Assembly (NCBI GenBank): GCA_036250195.1
Contig: JAVHZZ010000003.1
Location: forward strand, 333,011,875 to 333,075,874
Length of the DNA stretch: 64,000 nt
Reading direction: 5' to 3'
From: Mixophyes australis
Lineage: Eukaryota; Chordata; Amphibia; Anura; Limnodynastidae
A program made the translations under genes and the position numbers. Under the pieces are notes generated by a model that was not told the DNA's origin, did no database searches, and saw only the letters and a program-made list of their open reading frames with translations. Of this stretch, positions 22,386 to 33,266 are shown piece after piece; the stretch's first letter is position 1, and every line of letters starts with the position of its first letter.

Positions 22386-23484
22386 TTTTTTAAAAAACTT
22401 TATTTATAACAGTAGATATGTGTATAAAGCACAACAGTACAGGTCATACATATTATCCAAGTACCAAGATTACTAAATGTAAAGGCATCAGATAAGAAAA
22501 ATGAGAAACGCATAAAAAATAACAGACAAAATATAGATACATTTTTCTCATTCATGTACATTCCAACAGGGAGTTAAAGATCTGCAAAATGAACAATTGA
22601 GATAAAAAAAATTCCCAATACCACAGGTGCATCTTGTACCATTGTACATATCCAGCGAATAGAACACACTGCTATGATTTTTTATTTTTTGGGGAGGTGC
22701 GAGGGGAAGGGAGGAAGGGGGAGGGACAGAGGGGGAGAGGTTGATAGAGGGAACACACAGAGAATAGGAGAAAGAAAGTTATAGAGATTGAAGAAAGAAA
22801 AGGAGGAAAAAGCAACTTAGGCTTATGAGAGGCCTGACATAGTACTGTTGTTAAAGCTATACCAAGGATCCCACACTTTGTGGAACGTGGGAACTGTGTC
22901 ATGGAGGAGACTGGTCACATATTCCATGGATGCTGTGTGTGCCAAGTTCTTTTCATAACTCCCTCTCTAGAAGGTTGTGAGGGCTTCTTCCATTCGCTAG
23001 CTATTTGTAACTTAGCTGCATTATAGATGTGTCGGATCAGCTTATCTGATGTTTTAGTAATGCCCTTGATAGGTTGGTATAGAAGCACTGAGAGTGGATT
23101 CTTAGGCACATTAATTGAGGTAACCTGTCGGACCAGTGATATAACTTCGTCCCAGAATTTAGCCACCAAAGGGTAATCCCACCAAATATGAAGAAAAGAG
23201 CCCACCGCCCCACAATCACGCCAACATAGATCCGAAGTTTGGGTAAAGATACAATGGAGTTTCTCAGGGACCATATACCATCTGGTGTAGACCTTGTATG
23301 AGTTTTCACGGATAGCTGTATTAATAGATGATCTTGAGATTCTTTCACGAATGAGCGACCATCTCTCCTTGTCTAGGGTCACCCCAAGATCCTGTTCCCA
23401 AGCCTGCTCAAACGGTTCCTTAGGAGGAGATGAGGAGGACACGAGGGAACTATACAGGATCGATATATAGCCACGGCGACCCGG
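22386..23484 (-). mobile_element. antisense L1 3' fragment nested in the L1
   Basis: Flanked by the 16-bp duplication GAAGTCCTGGACTTTT (22370-22385 and 23485-23500). The poly-T at its left edge (22382-22391) is the complement of its poly-A tail, so it lies in antisense. It is 5'-truncated to about 1.1 kb. The encoded C-terminus is clearly different from its host L1, so at least two L1 subfamilies were active. Confidence 0.93.
22915..23484 (-). pseudogene. L1 ORF2 C-terminal segment (nested copy)
   Basis: A 175-residue open frame with FEQAWEQDLGVTLDKERW, SYKVYTRWYMVPEKLH, the cysteine-rich DLCWRDCGAVGSFLHIWWDYP and AAKLQIASEW. The host L1 has the matching series ELAWERDLGETLLSKEWSE, VYKVLYRWYYVPSRIH, DSCWRGCSHEGNFIHIWWSCP and AATCQIAADL. 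The CWRxC...HIWWxCP block is the L1 C-terminal cysteine-containing region; here the last cysteine of the series is an aspartate (WWDYP). The listed start methionine has no meaning because the copy is truncated upstream. Confidence 0.85.
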
Positions 23485-23500
23485 GAAGTCCTGGACTTTT

Positions 23501-25045
23501 ATGTTTCCCCAACAGATAAAGCGTCATTAGAAGGTTTCTTCCCATTTAACTGGCGTCTTCAAAAAATTAAGTACCTCGGAGTATATTTGACTAAACTTCT
23601 TCACCAGCTTTTCCAGGCCAACTTTCCTCGCATCCTAGATCAAATTAAGCTGGATCTTACTTCATGGTCGCAGCTATACATTTCTTGGATAGGCCGTATT
23701 AATGCGGTCAAGATGAATATACTCCCTAGGCTCCTTTATCTCTTTCAAACCCTTCCCATCCGGGTTCCCCCCTATGTTTTCAAATTTCTCCATTTTCATG
23801 TATCCAAATTTATCTGGTCTGGTAAGAGCCCCGAGTCCGTTTTAAGCTTTTACAGAGAGCCCCACGGGGAGGGGGACTGGGAATCCATGATTTCCGACGC
23901 TACTACCTCTCTGCTCAGCTCGCTCAATGAGTTCTGTGGTGTAGTTCAACACCCTCCAGGGTCTGGGTCAAGATCGAGGCCGAAAGTCTGAGTTTGCTAT
24001 CTCTATCCACTCTCCTATGGCTCATCGTCCAAAGCGTGTCTCACTTCACCTGGTCATTACACACTCTCTAGCGGTGTGGGACTCTTCCTCTCGGAAATTT
24101 GGCCTCTCCCCTCATCCCTCTCCTTTAATACCTCTATTTAACTCCTCTGACTTCGCACCGGGCCTTTCCCCTAAGGTATTTTCCTCATGGACTTTGCAAG
24201 GGGTCCGTTTCTTAAACGATCTCACATCCACGTTAGTGTTCCCCTCGTTTACTGATATCCAATCTAGAATGGATATTCCCTCTAAATTTTTCTACCAATT
24301 TCTCCAGCTCCGTCATTTTCACCATACAGCTAAATCTCGCCTCTCTTCTCGTCCCCTTACTACGTTTGAAAACCTCTGCCTCCGTCAGCCCTCTACGAAA
24401 GGCCTTATCTCAACACTATACTATGAACTCGCCCCACCTTCTCCAGACCTTAGGGACTCACATGAACTGGCCTGGGAACGTGATTTGGGGGAAACCCTTC
24501 TGAGCAAAGAATGGTCAGAGATATATGAGGGTGCTGCCTCCAGTTCAATTTGTGTTAAGATAACAGAGAATGTCTACAAGGTTCTGTACCGATGGTATTA
24601 CGTTCCCTCCCGGATTCATAAAATTCTTCCAGACTCTTCTGATAGTTGTTGGCGGGGGTGCTCCCATGAGGGTAACTTTATACATATATGGTGGTCCTGT
24701 CCCAAGTTAACAAAATTCTGGGCCGAGATTAAACAATTGATCCAATCGGTTCTCCAGATATTAATACCATTAGAACCTAAATTTTTCCTCTTGCCCTTGG
24801 GAGCGCCCACGGCGACTCAACATCAGAATAAGCTGGCTAGACATATCTTGTCGGCAGCTACCTGCCAAATCGCAGCTGACTTAAGGCAGCAGTCTCCTCC
24901 ATCAATCCAGGCTATTATCAACATAGTATGGCAGGTCCAGCGCCTGGAATACATGACCAGAATTAATAATAGGATGTCAAGACCATTCACTAAGGTGTGG
25001 AGCCCTTGGCTCTCGTTTTTTCACGCTTATTCCCCTTTCACTTGA
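23501..25045 (+). pseudogene. L1 ORF2: C-terminal part
   Basis: Resumes after the nested insertion with FYVSPTDK, then KYLGVYLTKLL, WSQLYISWIGRINAVKMNIL and PRLLYLFQTLPI, typical of the region behind the L1 reverse transcriptase. A frameshift lies near 23850-24010 (GGLG block lost). The last open frame (24017-25045, 342 aa) is intact to its natural stop: SWTLQGVRFLNDL, FENLCLRQPSTKG, ELAWERDLGETL, DSCWRGCSHEGNFIHIWWSC (cysteine region), and NRMSRPFTKVWSPWLSFF at the end. Confidence 0.88.
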
Positions 25046-25405
25046 TACTATTCATACATTTGTCCGTCTTTCTCCCCTTAATCCCTCTCCTCTTCTTCTT
25101 TTTCTTTTCGGCTATGCTATAGTCCCTCTTTCCTACTCTCTGCCTCTTGCCCTCTGTCCTTGTGGCATTTGGCACTTTGCTCTCCTCCTGATCTCTTTCT
25201 CTTAATAAAATAAAAATTTCTTGGTCAATCTTTTTACATGTAACATGATTCGTCCGTATTATTGTAGCAAGACGATTTGTTTATTATATTTTATGATTCT
25301 TCTGATGTGTACATGCTCGTTTTCTCTATGATGTTTGTCGGTGATGTTGATTTTTGACCTTCCAAAATAAAAAAAAAAAAAAAAAAAAAGAAATACAGTC
25401 GACCG

Positions 25406-25410
25406 TGACA
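25406..25410. mobile_element. solo LTR, last bases
   Basis: TGACA, the right terminus of the LTR that starts at 19922, followed by its target duplication CCATG at 25411-25415. Confidence 0.85.
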
Positions 25411-25494
25411 CCATGCCTCGATGAATCAGAGACGTTTTGGCGGCATGGGGCACAATATTAGACAGGTGGTTTTAATGTTGTGGCTGACCAATGT
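25411..25494 (+). mobile_element. Tc1/mariner-like fossil, right end
   Basis: CCATGCCTCGATGAATC continues the transposase 3' end interrupted at 19921. GACAGGTGGTTTTAATG and TTGTGGCTGACCAATG form the right inverted terminus, pairing with 18879-18910. The TA that should follow is not clear because a SINE starts at once. Confidence 0.85.
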
Positions 25495-25498
25495 GTGG

Positions 25499-25820
25499 GC
25501 AGCACGGTGGCTAAGTGGCTAGTACTTCTGCCTCACAGCACTGAGGTCATGAGTTCAATTCCCGACCATGGCCTTATCTGTGTGGAGTTCGTATGTTCTC
25601 CCCGTGTTTGCGTGGGTTTCCTCTGGGTGCTCCGGTTTCCTCCCACACTCCAAAAACATACTGGTAGATTAATTGGCTGCTATCAAAAATTTACCCTAGT
25701 CTGTGTGTATGTTAGGGAATTTAGACTGTAAGCTCCAATGGGGTAGGGACTGATGTGAATGAGTTCTCTGTACAGCGCTGCAGATTCAGTGGCGCTATAT
25801 AAATGGTGATGATAATGATG
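25499..25820 (+). mobile_element. tRNA-headed SINE, full-length copy
   Basis: GCAGCACGGTGGCTAAGTGG head with A-box-like TGGCTAAGTGG and B-box-like GAGTTCAATTCC. The conserved middle follows, and the GCGCTATATAAATGG tail with TGATGATAATGATGA. It abuts the Tc1 right end on one side and a (TA)n array on the other. Confidence 0.92.
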
Positions 25821-25821
25821 A

Positions 25822-25823
<2 letters not shown>

Positions 25824-25870
<47 letters not shown>
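25824..25870. repeat. (TA)n microsatellite
   Basis: About 47 bases of uninterrupted TA repeats directly after the SINE. Confidence 0.97.
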
Positions 25871-25876
<6 letters not shown>

Positions 25877-26220
25877 AGTTAACCCGTGCATGATACTCAT
25901 GCATTCTAGTCAAATCAAGATACTTAAGGTCTTAAAAAGGTTCTTGTCATGCATTTGGGCCTAGCCCAGGCCTCCTCAGGGGAAGATCGTTACTTCCCGA
26001 TGCAAGCGCCCTTTTTAATGTGTGTTCATGAGGTAAAATTACCTCACGAAAATGAGTTTGAGCCCTACCAAATTTCAGCCCTTTTTGAAATTTTTTTCCC
26101 ACACACACTAAGAATTTAGTAGGTCAGTGTATAACTCTGCCCAGCAGGTGGCGCTGCAACTTGTTTTTTTTTTTTTCACACACACACAGACAGACAGACG
26201 CCACTAAGCATTTATATATT

Positions 26221-26222
<2 letters not shown>
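25871..26222. mobile_element. unclassified repeat between two (TA)n arrays
   Basis: 350 bases starting CACACAAGTTAACCCGTGC and ending CAGACAGACGCCACTAAGC then TTTATATATTAG, with a (TA)n array on each side. It contains CCTCAGGGGAAGATCG and a CTCF-like motif. The double (TA)n flank suggests insertion into a TA microsatellite. The family is not identified; the TTAACCCGTGCATG start is wording I associate with frog repeats. Confidence 0.5.
26141..26154 (+). promoter_or_regulatory. CTCF-like motif
   Basis: CCAGCAGGTGGCGC fits the core CTCF consensus CCASYAGRKGGCRS at every position. It lies in an interspersed repeat; occupancy is unknown. Confidence 0.45.

Positions 26223-26271
<49 letters not shown>
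26223..26271. repeat. (AT)n microsatellite
   Basis: About 49 bases of uninterrupted AT repeats, the right-hand partner of 25824-25870. Confidence 0.97.
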
Positions 26272-26274
<3 letters not shown>

Positions 26275-27374
26275 AATGAGCTTGAAACCAGAACCATGGG
26301 GACTGCGGAATTGACGGTGCAATATAAATAAGTGATGATGATGACGTGGCAGTCAGTAAAGACTACATCTTCCAACTAATACAGGGGTCTGCATTACCAG
26401 TGTCAAAGGCTCAATGACATCTTTATAATCATAAAACCTTAATTTGTGTGGTCGGTAAACTATAATGAAAATTTCATACAGAAGCGTTATGCCAACATTA
26501 TTTCAGATGACTGGTATGTAGAACATTTTTCCCTGACAGTAGTCTCCCTCACCTCCCTTTCATCTGCGCTGTGCTCTCTGGACCCTATTGTGCTATGTTC
26601 ATACGCAGTTCTTTTAATCCTGTTACTGTATCTGTCAGATGCTATCAAGGTTTGAGAAGTGTACTGGATATTAGTGGCACTTTTCAGCCAGCACCAGGCT
26701 CAGAATGATTGATTCTCTAGCCGAGCATATCATTGCATTACACCATCGTTTTGTATTTAAGCTAGTTTATCTGTTTAATAGTCTGATCGTTTTGCTTTGT
26801 GCTATCAGTTTCAGTAGCACATGTAAGTAAACAAAGATATTTATCACTCCTGGGATCAGTAAGTGCTAATAAAGATGCTGGTACGAGCATTTCACATTTG
26901 TTTTGATGACAGGCACATCCCAAATTAACTGAGAATGTTTTGCTTATTCTGGAATTCGGAATAACAGTTGGCCTTTTTTGGATCGTACAGACATTTTAAA
27001 CAACATTTGGAATAAAATGAATGTATTCAGAGAAAGATAAAATAATTATAAAATAAGAAGATAAGATCACCATTGACGTGGAAAGGTAATTGCATAACTG
27101 TTTGTTTGGCAAGTGATAGAACAATTCCATATACCATCCTGTTCATCCTAATGCTGGCAATAGAAGCTCTATTTTATGTTTTAGAACATACGATTTTACT
27201 TTATATACGATTAGATAAATATACAACCATGGCATACACATTGCAATCAGATTTCATTGAAAAACAATTAAATTAGTAACGAGCAATTACTTTAAACATT
27301 ATAATATTATTAAACTTTGTCAGATGTTCGTAGATTAGTGCCTCTGTCGTCCGGTGGCTCGAAGAAGTGTCAAA
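26272..27374. other. no gene; one weak SINE-tail-like stretch
   Basis: 26305-26345 reads GACTGCGGAATTGACGG then TGCAATATAAATAAGTGATG, a decayed SINE or L2 tail. The rest is AT-rich without recognised features. Confidence 0.5.
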
Positions 27375-27640
27375 TGATGAACTGCTAAATATGGCAGGGC
27401 AACAACAGACTGACAAACAGAGTGGGGGTGGATAGGACACACGCTAAGGAAGCTGGATGGAGTCATAGAGAAACCCGCCTTGGATTGGAACCCTCAGGGA
27501 GCATAGAAACATGGTCTTCCAAAGAAGCCCTGGAGGAGGACCATTGGAAAGGAATCCCTGGCAGTAGGGGAGATGTGGAAGGAAATAGAGGCTTGCTGGC
27601 AATCGCTCCTGATGGAAGTGCTTCTCATAAAACATGAAAC
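27375..27640 (+). pseudogene. LINE C-terminal fossil (RTE-like)
   Basis: From about 27423 the plus-strand frame reads [22 protein letters not shown], a TAG stop at about 27504, KHGLPKKPWRRTIGKE, then MWKEIEACWQS. The order [26 protein letters not shown]. is characteristic of the C-terminus of RTE-like and related LINE proteins. Only this end is left and it holds a stop, so no product is expected. The exact LINE clade is uncertain. Confidence 0.6.
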
Positions 27641-29361
27641 ATGGTCCAACCTGTTTGGCTTTTGGAGTAACTTAAGTTTGAGAATTTCTTGTTAATTATC
27701 TAACTTCAGAACCTGATTGAGAACCACTTTAAAACATTTTTTAACACCTCTAACTCAATATATATTTACTGCTGCCAGTTCAGGCGACCACTTACTCTCA
27801 CTGTGACAGCTCAAGGGTTCCCTGAAGGGACAGGAATCGGATTCACTGCATTCAGCATGTTGTATGTAAAAGTGGGTATCAAGGTAAGTGGAGCAAACAC
27901 TTTCAAACTATGATGGGGGGCCAGAAATGCTCAATGCTAGAGCTTCATTAGCACTTATTCGAGGGCCCTAGAGACTCTGTATTGCTAAACTTCTCAGCTG
28001 AGGCCAGTTTGGCTCCTAAAAATGGCATCCAACTATGAATGCCACCTTCCCTGGAAAAATACCAACTTTCCTATCCCTGTTATATCTCTGCCCTATCAAT
28101 AACTTTGGCCTGGGATGCTTTTTTTTTTTTTTAAGCAGTCCAAGAATCAGGGCCAGTGGAACACGGTAAGCCCGGTAAGTGCGGAAGAATGGCGACACAA
28201 GTATAGGGGCACACCGCCGGCATGCCCACACCGAAAATCTACATTTTTTTCAGATGCCTTGCCCCTTAGGCACAGAATTCCCACTCTGAACAGAACAAGG
28301 ATTGGAATAGGCACCTGGGTACAAGGGATCAGGTTTCACAGGGGAGCGCTGGAAATGCAGAGTGGCTGTGTGTTTTTTCGCATTTTACTTGTTTTGAGCA
28401 GGCTGTATTTTATGGTAATCTCTATCCGAGTGCGCAAGTCCTTCTTTGGCAATTTGAAATGTTGGTAGATGTGAACAAATCAGTTGCACCCATGATTTGA
28501 CAATGTATCTCATTACTGCTGAATGCACACTAAATGAGGAATTCATTTTGACAGTTGAAAAAAAACAACAAAGTAAATAGCACAATTTTGCAGGCAGGAA
28601 TACAGACACTGATAGACCACAACTGGTTTTTGATACTACAAATGCAGCTACAACGCAAAGCAGGAGCTCAGTATAGAACGAATCAATAAAAGGGGATCTA
28701 AACACATTTTCTACACAGGGGCCTTATACTGCCGGTGTCTGCCACTGACTGTGTATATAGATAGATATATGGCATGATAGATAATCAGTTAATATAAACA
28801 ATTTATTTTCACATGTCAGTACTCCGGCTATAAATCACCAGTGATAGAAGAATGTAGGACGATGCTGGGTGCACCTAAGGTCAAAGGGAACTAGTGTAGG
28901 CATAATGTTTATATAGCAAATCTCGTTTCTAATGTGGTTTGAAAAGAAACAGCTGGGATAGTGATGGTACTAGCCAGACAGATATAAGATATCACTGCAT
29001 CTATTTTTGTACAATTGGCCTTACATTTGTTCTGTACAGTATTAATATGTAATGTAATATTATTTGCATTCCTATATACTGTGACCACTAAAATAGGTTT
29101 TGCACCACCTGCAAAAGTTATTAAGTTAGTAACGTCTACAAGCTACCTAAAACATGCATAATGTGTAAAGAACTATACTTTTTATACTTTTTCATATGTG
29201 CAGAAGCGGCGTTTATCTACTGTATGGTGTCTTTGTTTTGCAGCCAACTGTCAGCTGCTAGACCAGGGTAATAGTTTAACACGAGAGCTGGACAGTAGGT
29301 GTGAGGTAAAACCAATAATTATCTATAGGTATCGCAAAGAGCTAACTTTACCTTGCGTGTA

Positions 29362-29393
<32 letters not shown>

Positions 29394-29905
29394 AATCATA
29401 TTTCATAACATGTACAGAAATCCCTGCCTTTAGAATATCCGGCTGAACATTATTCTAAACTTTATAAGATTGTAATTCTGTTTGAATAGAACCGAACATT
29501 TCAAATTGCAAATTAAAATGCTGACAACTGGTCTTTTTAAGACAATACAGTATAGAATTTGCAATGCTGGGACAATAGTAATACGCTGAATTGTTTTACA
29601 AAACTTTTATTACTGACTCAATAAAAAAAAAGATGTTTTAAGCCTCATGATATCTTTTTGTGTTAAATAAAAACTAATAAAAATGCAAGTCAAAAACGCA
29701 AAATGCGTTTGTCATGCGTTTGTTACTGGTATTTTGAGGACAATGGAGGTCACTGTAGGCACATGAAAACGGATAAATATGTTGTCATGGGAAACAATGG
29801 ATTCTACTTTCAAACATATTTACAGGTGTTACATTAGTGCATGAAATTAGCGACACTGCTTTTATTAGCGTTTACTTGCGTTGCATATTTCCAAATGCAC
29901 AGTGG
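27641..29905. other. no recognisable gene
   Basis: Mostly AT-rich. 28118-28132 is a T-run next to a GC-richer stretch (28140-28350), perhaps an old repeat; no coding motif is seen. A (GT)n(AT)n microsatellite lies at 29357-29393. Confidence 0.5.
29357..29393. repeat. (GT)n(AT)n microsatellite
   Basis: GTGTGTGT changing to ATATATAT, 37 bases. Confidence 0.95.
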
Positions 29906-30306
29906 GCCTGAGTCATTAAGGAGAGCAACTTTGCACCTGGGCAAAACCATGTTGCATTGGAGGAGGAGGTAAATTTAAAAGGCCATCAACAAAGCTGCAC
30001 CAACATACATCTCACCTCTTGTCTCAAAATTTCTCCCAACTCGGCAACTCCGTTCTGCACAAGATCTGCGTCTCTCATCCACCCTCATTACATCCTCCCA
30101 TTCCCGGTTACAAGACTTTTTTCGGGCTGCACCCACTTTATGGAATTCTCTCCCTCGCATAATAAGACTCTCCTCTGGTCTACAAACTTTCAAGCGTTCT
30201 CTGAAAACCTACCTTTTCAGACAAGCTTATAATATTCCTCAACCATGCTTTTAACCTCACTACCTTACCCTATTTACTAACCATTGCACACAACTAAACT
30301 ACCCCC

Positions 30307-30337
<31 letters not shown>

Positions 30338-30567
30338 TGTGGGGACCTATTTATAGTTGGGGTAGGGCATGTCTTAGATCAACTTTAAATGTCAGTGTAA
30401 AAATAAAGCTATCAAGTATTTGTGTGCTACATGAAAAAAAAACGCCAGTATTTAACTTGTGCAAAATAATAAACTAATTTGCACCCCTTACATTGTAACA
30501 TGGTTTGTCCCGGGGAAGATTTACCACTTTTTTTTTGCCTTACTTTCCTTAATGACTCAGGCTCAGT
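29906..30567. mobile_element. MITE (TCATTAAGG family) split by an L2 fragment
   Basis: The left end GTGGGCCTGAGTCATTAAGG and the right end CCTTAATGACTCAGGCTC are inverted repeats. Further in, AAAACCATGTTGCATTG (29944) pairs with TTACATTGTAACATGGTTTG (30488), so the inverted termini span about 65 bases. A possible short duplication CAGTG flanks it. The L2 fragment 29976-30336 sits in the middle. One-ended copies are at 18046-18165 and 34570-34720. Confidence 0.7.
29976..30336 (+). mobile_element. L2-type LINE 3' fragment
   Basis: Plus-strand reading is out of frame in places but matches the large L2: AACAAAGCTGCACCAACATA, CATCCTCCCATTCCCGGTTA, TTTTTTCGGGCTGCACCCAC, ACAAGCTTATAATATTCCTC. The end jumps from ACCCCCTGATGATG straight into a (GAT)n tail, so part of the 3' region is missing. 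Confidence 0.82.
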
Positions 30568-30745
30568 GTGTTTACAGCAGGCTGCAACGATAGTAAATGC
30601 TGGTAACAAAATTATGTCAAATGAGTTTTACATTTGTATAAATTTTTCATTTATTAGCATTAAAATTTAGTAAAAACACAAGAATTAAAAAAAAAATGCA
30701 AACATAATGCCAGTGAGTACTTTGCCGTAATGGTATGGATTAATA

Positions 30746-30986
30746 CAGGGACAGGCAACTCTTCGAGGGCCGCATGATGTGGCCCTCTAACCTTCAAGAG
30801 GGCCACACATTACCCTAAAGAAGTTAAAATAATACATTTAAGCATAAAATGAGACATCTATAATAACATATCAGCATATATTTTAAACAAGTGCTACAAA
30901 CTATACAAACCAAATCTGACAATAAATATAATTGGAGCTGGGGGCCACAGGTGACGGCTCGGAGAGCCGCCTGCTGCCCATCAGTA
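30746..30986. mobile_element. possible hAT-like non-autonomous element
   Basis: The left end CAGGGACAGGCAACTCTTCG and the right end, read in reverse, GGGCAGCAGGCGGCTCTCCG, form imperfect inverted termini rich in GGCCCTC/GAGGGCC. Possible 8-bp duplications GATTAATA and TTTTAATA agree at 6 of 8 bases. This end wording is typical of Charlie-type hAT elements. The boundaries are tentative. Confidence 0.45.
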
Positions 30987-31090
30987 TTTTAATACATCAG
31001 TTTATATGTCTCTTTTCAATAGACATTGTTGTTCAAAACTAAAACGTTAAAATACAAACTTGTTCAAAATATGGTACAGTAGTTTAAAAG

Positions 31091-31750
31091 TGTTATGCCC
31101 ACTGAAGTAGCGGACCTATCATTCTGGATTTACACAGGCTTTCCCTAGGGTGCGGAGTCTAACTAACCCCCCGGTCTTCACCAAGAACCGCCACAAGGCT
31201 TTGCTGCTGGAGGTTCACAGGTCACGGTCCCTACGACAGCCTCCTGACGTGAATAGGGGATGAGATGGAGAGACTGCGGTAGGCAATATAGCCAGTCGTC
31301 CGAAGACGGTGCACAAACAGGTAGTACGACACAGAGGGATGATCCAAGCCAAAGTAAAGATAGCTGGGGTCTGGTACACAATCGGACTACGCGGTACAAG
31401 GGAGTCAAGAAAATCCGGAGTCAGGGAGAGAAGCCAAGGTCAATTGCAGGAATGAACAGAATACACGGTACCAAAGGGAGATACACAAATGTAGTCAGGA
31501 AGCCGGGTCATACACAAGAGGACTGCAAGCACTAGACACTGAATACAGAGGGAGCAGGCTGAACTCTGGGAACCGAGAGCTGAGTCAGACGCTGACAGGA
31601 ACTGTTGCTCTGACACAGATCCTGTGTCACAGCAAAACTAAATAAGAAGGGGATTTAAATTGCCCGCCTTGCTGATCACATGATTGCACTGCCGAGAGCC
31701 GCACACCTGGAAGTTGGTTAGTGCAAGCGGCAGAGGGACGGGAGCAGGAA
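31091..31750. mobile_element. LTR-like region, boundaries uncertain
   Basis: Starts near TGTTATGCCCACTG. It contains GGTCTTCACCAAGAACCGCC, CGACAGCCTCCTGACG and GAAGCCGGGTCATACAC, wording I associate with frog Ty3-type LTRs. GC content is above its surroundings. I found neither a TG...CA pair nor a target duplication that would define it. No retrotransposon proteins are seen. Confidence 0.45.
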
Positions 31751-33112
31751 CAAAGGAGCAGATAAGTCTCTTAGATAAAGAGTTTGTTCAGAATAAAGAG
31801 CTTCACCGTTTCTTCTTCAACACAACCTTTGTGAATTAATATGCGGACTCCAAGCCACTGAAATTCATCTCTAATTATAAGATACGTATCCCAGTCACGT
31901 AGGCTCACATAGACTGTTCACATGTAGTGAACTCTGAGAGGTTTATTTTAATAATATGGTGCAAAGGGCAACACTATTGGCTTTTAACAGCTTGGTCTAG
32001 TGATGGAAATGAAAGTAAATAAAACAAATATGTAACTTGTTTCTAAGGGTTACAGTGTCTGTGTTCTGCTTGCCCCATTTTATTCAGTAAGTCCTAATGA
32101 ATGAACTGGGCTTATTTAGAAAACAGCACCTTGTACAACGCAGGGACAGTTTTATTATTAAGTCCAATGGGCCATAATAAAATATTCAGCGAGCTCCAAG
32201 AGTCAGAATACCATCCACTATCATGAGACAATTCAGCTGCAGTCAACCGTACAGTGAGATTAAACTGGTTTGGCAGCTATATGCTCTTAACTGTAGTGCC
32301 TTAGATGGGTATAATTCAGGAATTCGGAGGTCATGTCTGATGAATCTAACCTTCAGGGTGGAGGGATGTAGGATTTACTTTGACCCTTGACTCTTTCAAT
32401 GTCTCCCATGAAGAAGTTTAGCTGTCATCCTAAGCTAGGTATTTTTGGTACAAATCCGGGTCAGCATTTACATTTCAAGGACGTAGAGTAGATTTCAAAG
32501 AGCATTTATCACATATGTGGAGGCAGTTATTTTAATGAAAATTGGTTCAGCCTACAAATGGGTGTCTCCATCATGTCTAAGTACATAAAAAAAAAATGAA
32601 AGCTTGTACCGATATTAAATCAACTCCAAATGTGAATTATAAGTGATACAGTTAAATAAGGCTATTGGGAATGAATATAATCATAAATGCATCATATAGC
32701 AGTTAATTAAATTCCTGGTAAAAGTTGAAATTCCCCTTAACACATATAAACAGAATTTGATGGCAGAAAAGAACCTGAGGTCCATCTAGTCTTCACACGT
32801 ATGTGTTTTTGTTGCTGGGGACTTCAGTTCTTTGGGGGGAGGGTGGGGGGGGGGGGGGTTTAAAAAAAACCACAATATATTAATATTTTCTAAACCTTTA
32901 TAACAGCAAAATGTATTCTTGAATTCATTAAATGTATGATTCCCACCACAAATGCTAAGACTATTCTATGGATCTATCATATCACTTGTTCTGTAAAAAA
33001 ATAATAATCATCTTTTCATATTACCTTTTAGTTTTCCTTCACTCAGTGTTAACGGTCCAATTTCTAGAAATGGTTTTCTATTTAAAAATACTGCCTTCCT
33101 GAACTCGCACCT
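31751..33112. other. no gene; G-rich run present
   Basis: AT-rich sequence without recognised coding or repeat content, apart from the poly-G run at 32834-32858. Confidence 0.5.
32834..32858 (+). repeat. poly-G run (G-quadruplex candidate)
   Basis: GGGGGGA, GGGT and a run of about 14 G in 25 bases, followed by T-runs and A-runs. Enough G tracts for a quadruplex on the plus strand. Confidence 0.85.
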
Positions 33113-33113
33113 G

Positions 33114-33263
33114 GGGGTAAATGTATGAAGCTCCGGGTTCTTCAACACCCGCGAGTTCGACGTCTTCAGCGCTTAAGTTTGAAGCAGCGCCGCTTTAAAT
33201 TTAAGCGCTGAAGACGCCGAACTCACGGGTGTTGAAGAACCCAGAGCTTCATACATTTACCCC
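33114..33263. mobile_element. foldback MITE (GGGGTAAATGTATGAAGC ends)
   Basis: Almost perfect inverted repeat: GGGGTAAATGTATGAAGCTC on the left and GAGCTTCATACATTTACCCC on the right, then GGGTTCTTCAACACCCG and CGGGTGTTGAAGAACCC, with a short loop near 33180-33190. A 3-bp direct repeat CTG flanks it (33111-33113, 33264-33266), which would suit a PIF/Harbinger-type insertion. A related end is seen at about 48605-48630. Confidence 0.85.
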
Positions 33264-33266
33264 CTG

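Larger units (their letters stand above)
20529..25387 (+). mobile_element. L1-type LINE, 5'-truncated
   Basis: Inserted in the LTR with a target duplication AAGAAATACAGTCGACCG (20511-20528, and about 25388-25405 after the poly-A). It begins inside the endonuclease domain (VIVGGDFNV at 20546) and ends in AATAAA plus about 18 A residues (25367-25387). Its own sequence is interrupted at 22386-23484 by another L1 fragment. Long readable stretches remain but with a frameshift and stops, so it is a dead copy. Confidence 0.93.
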
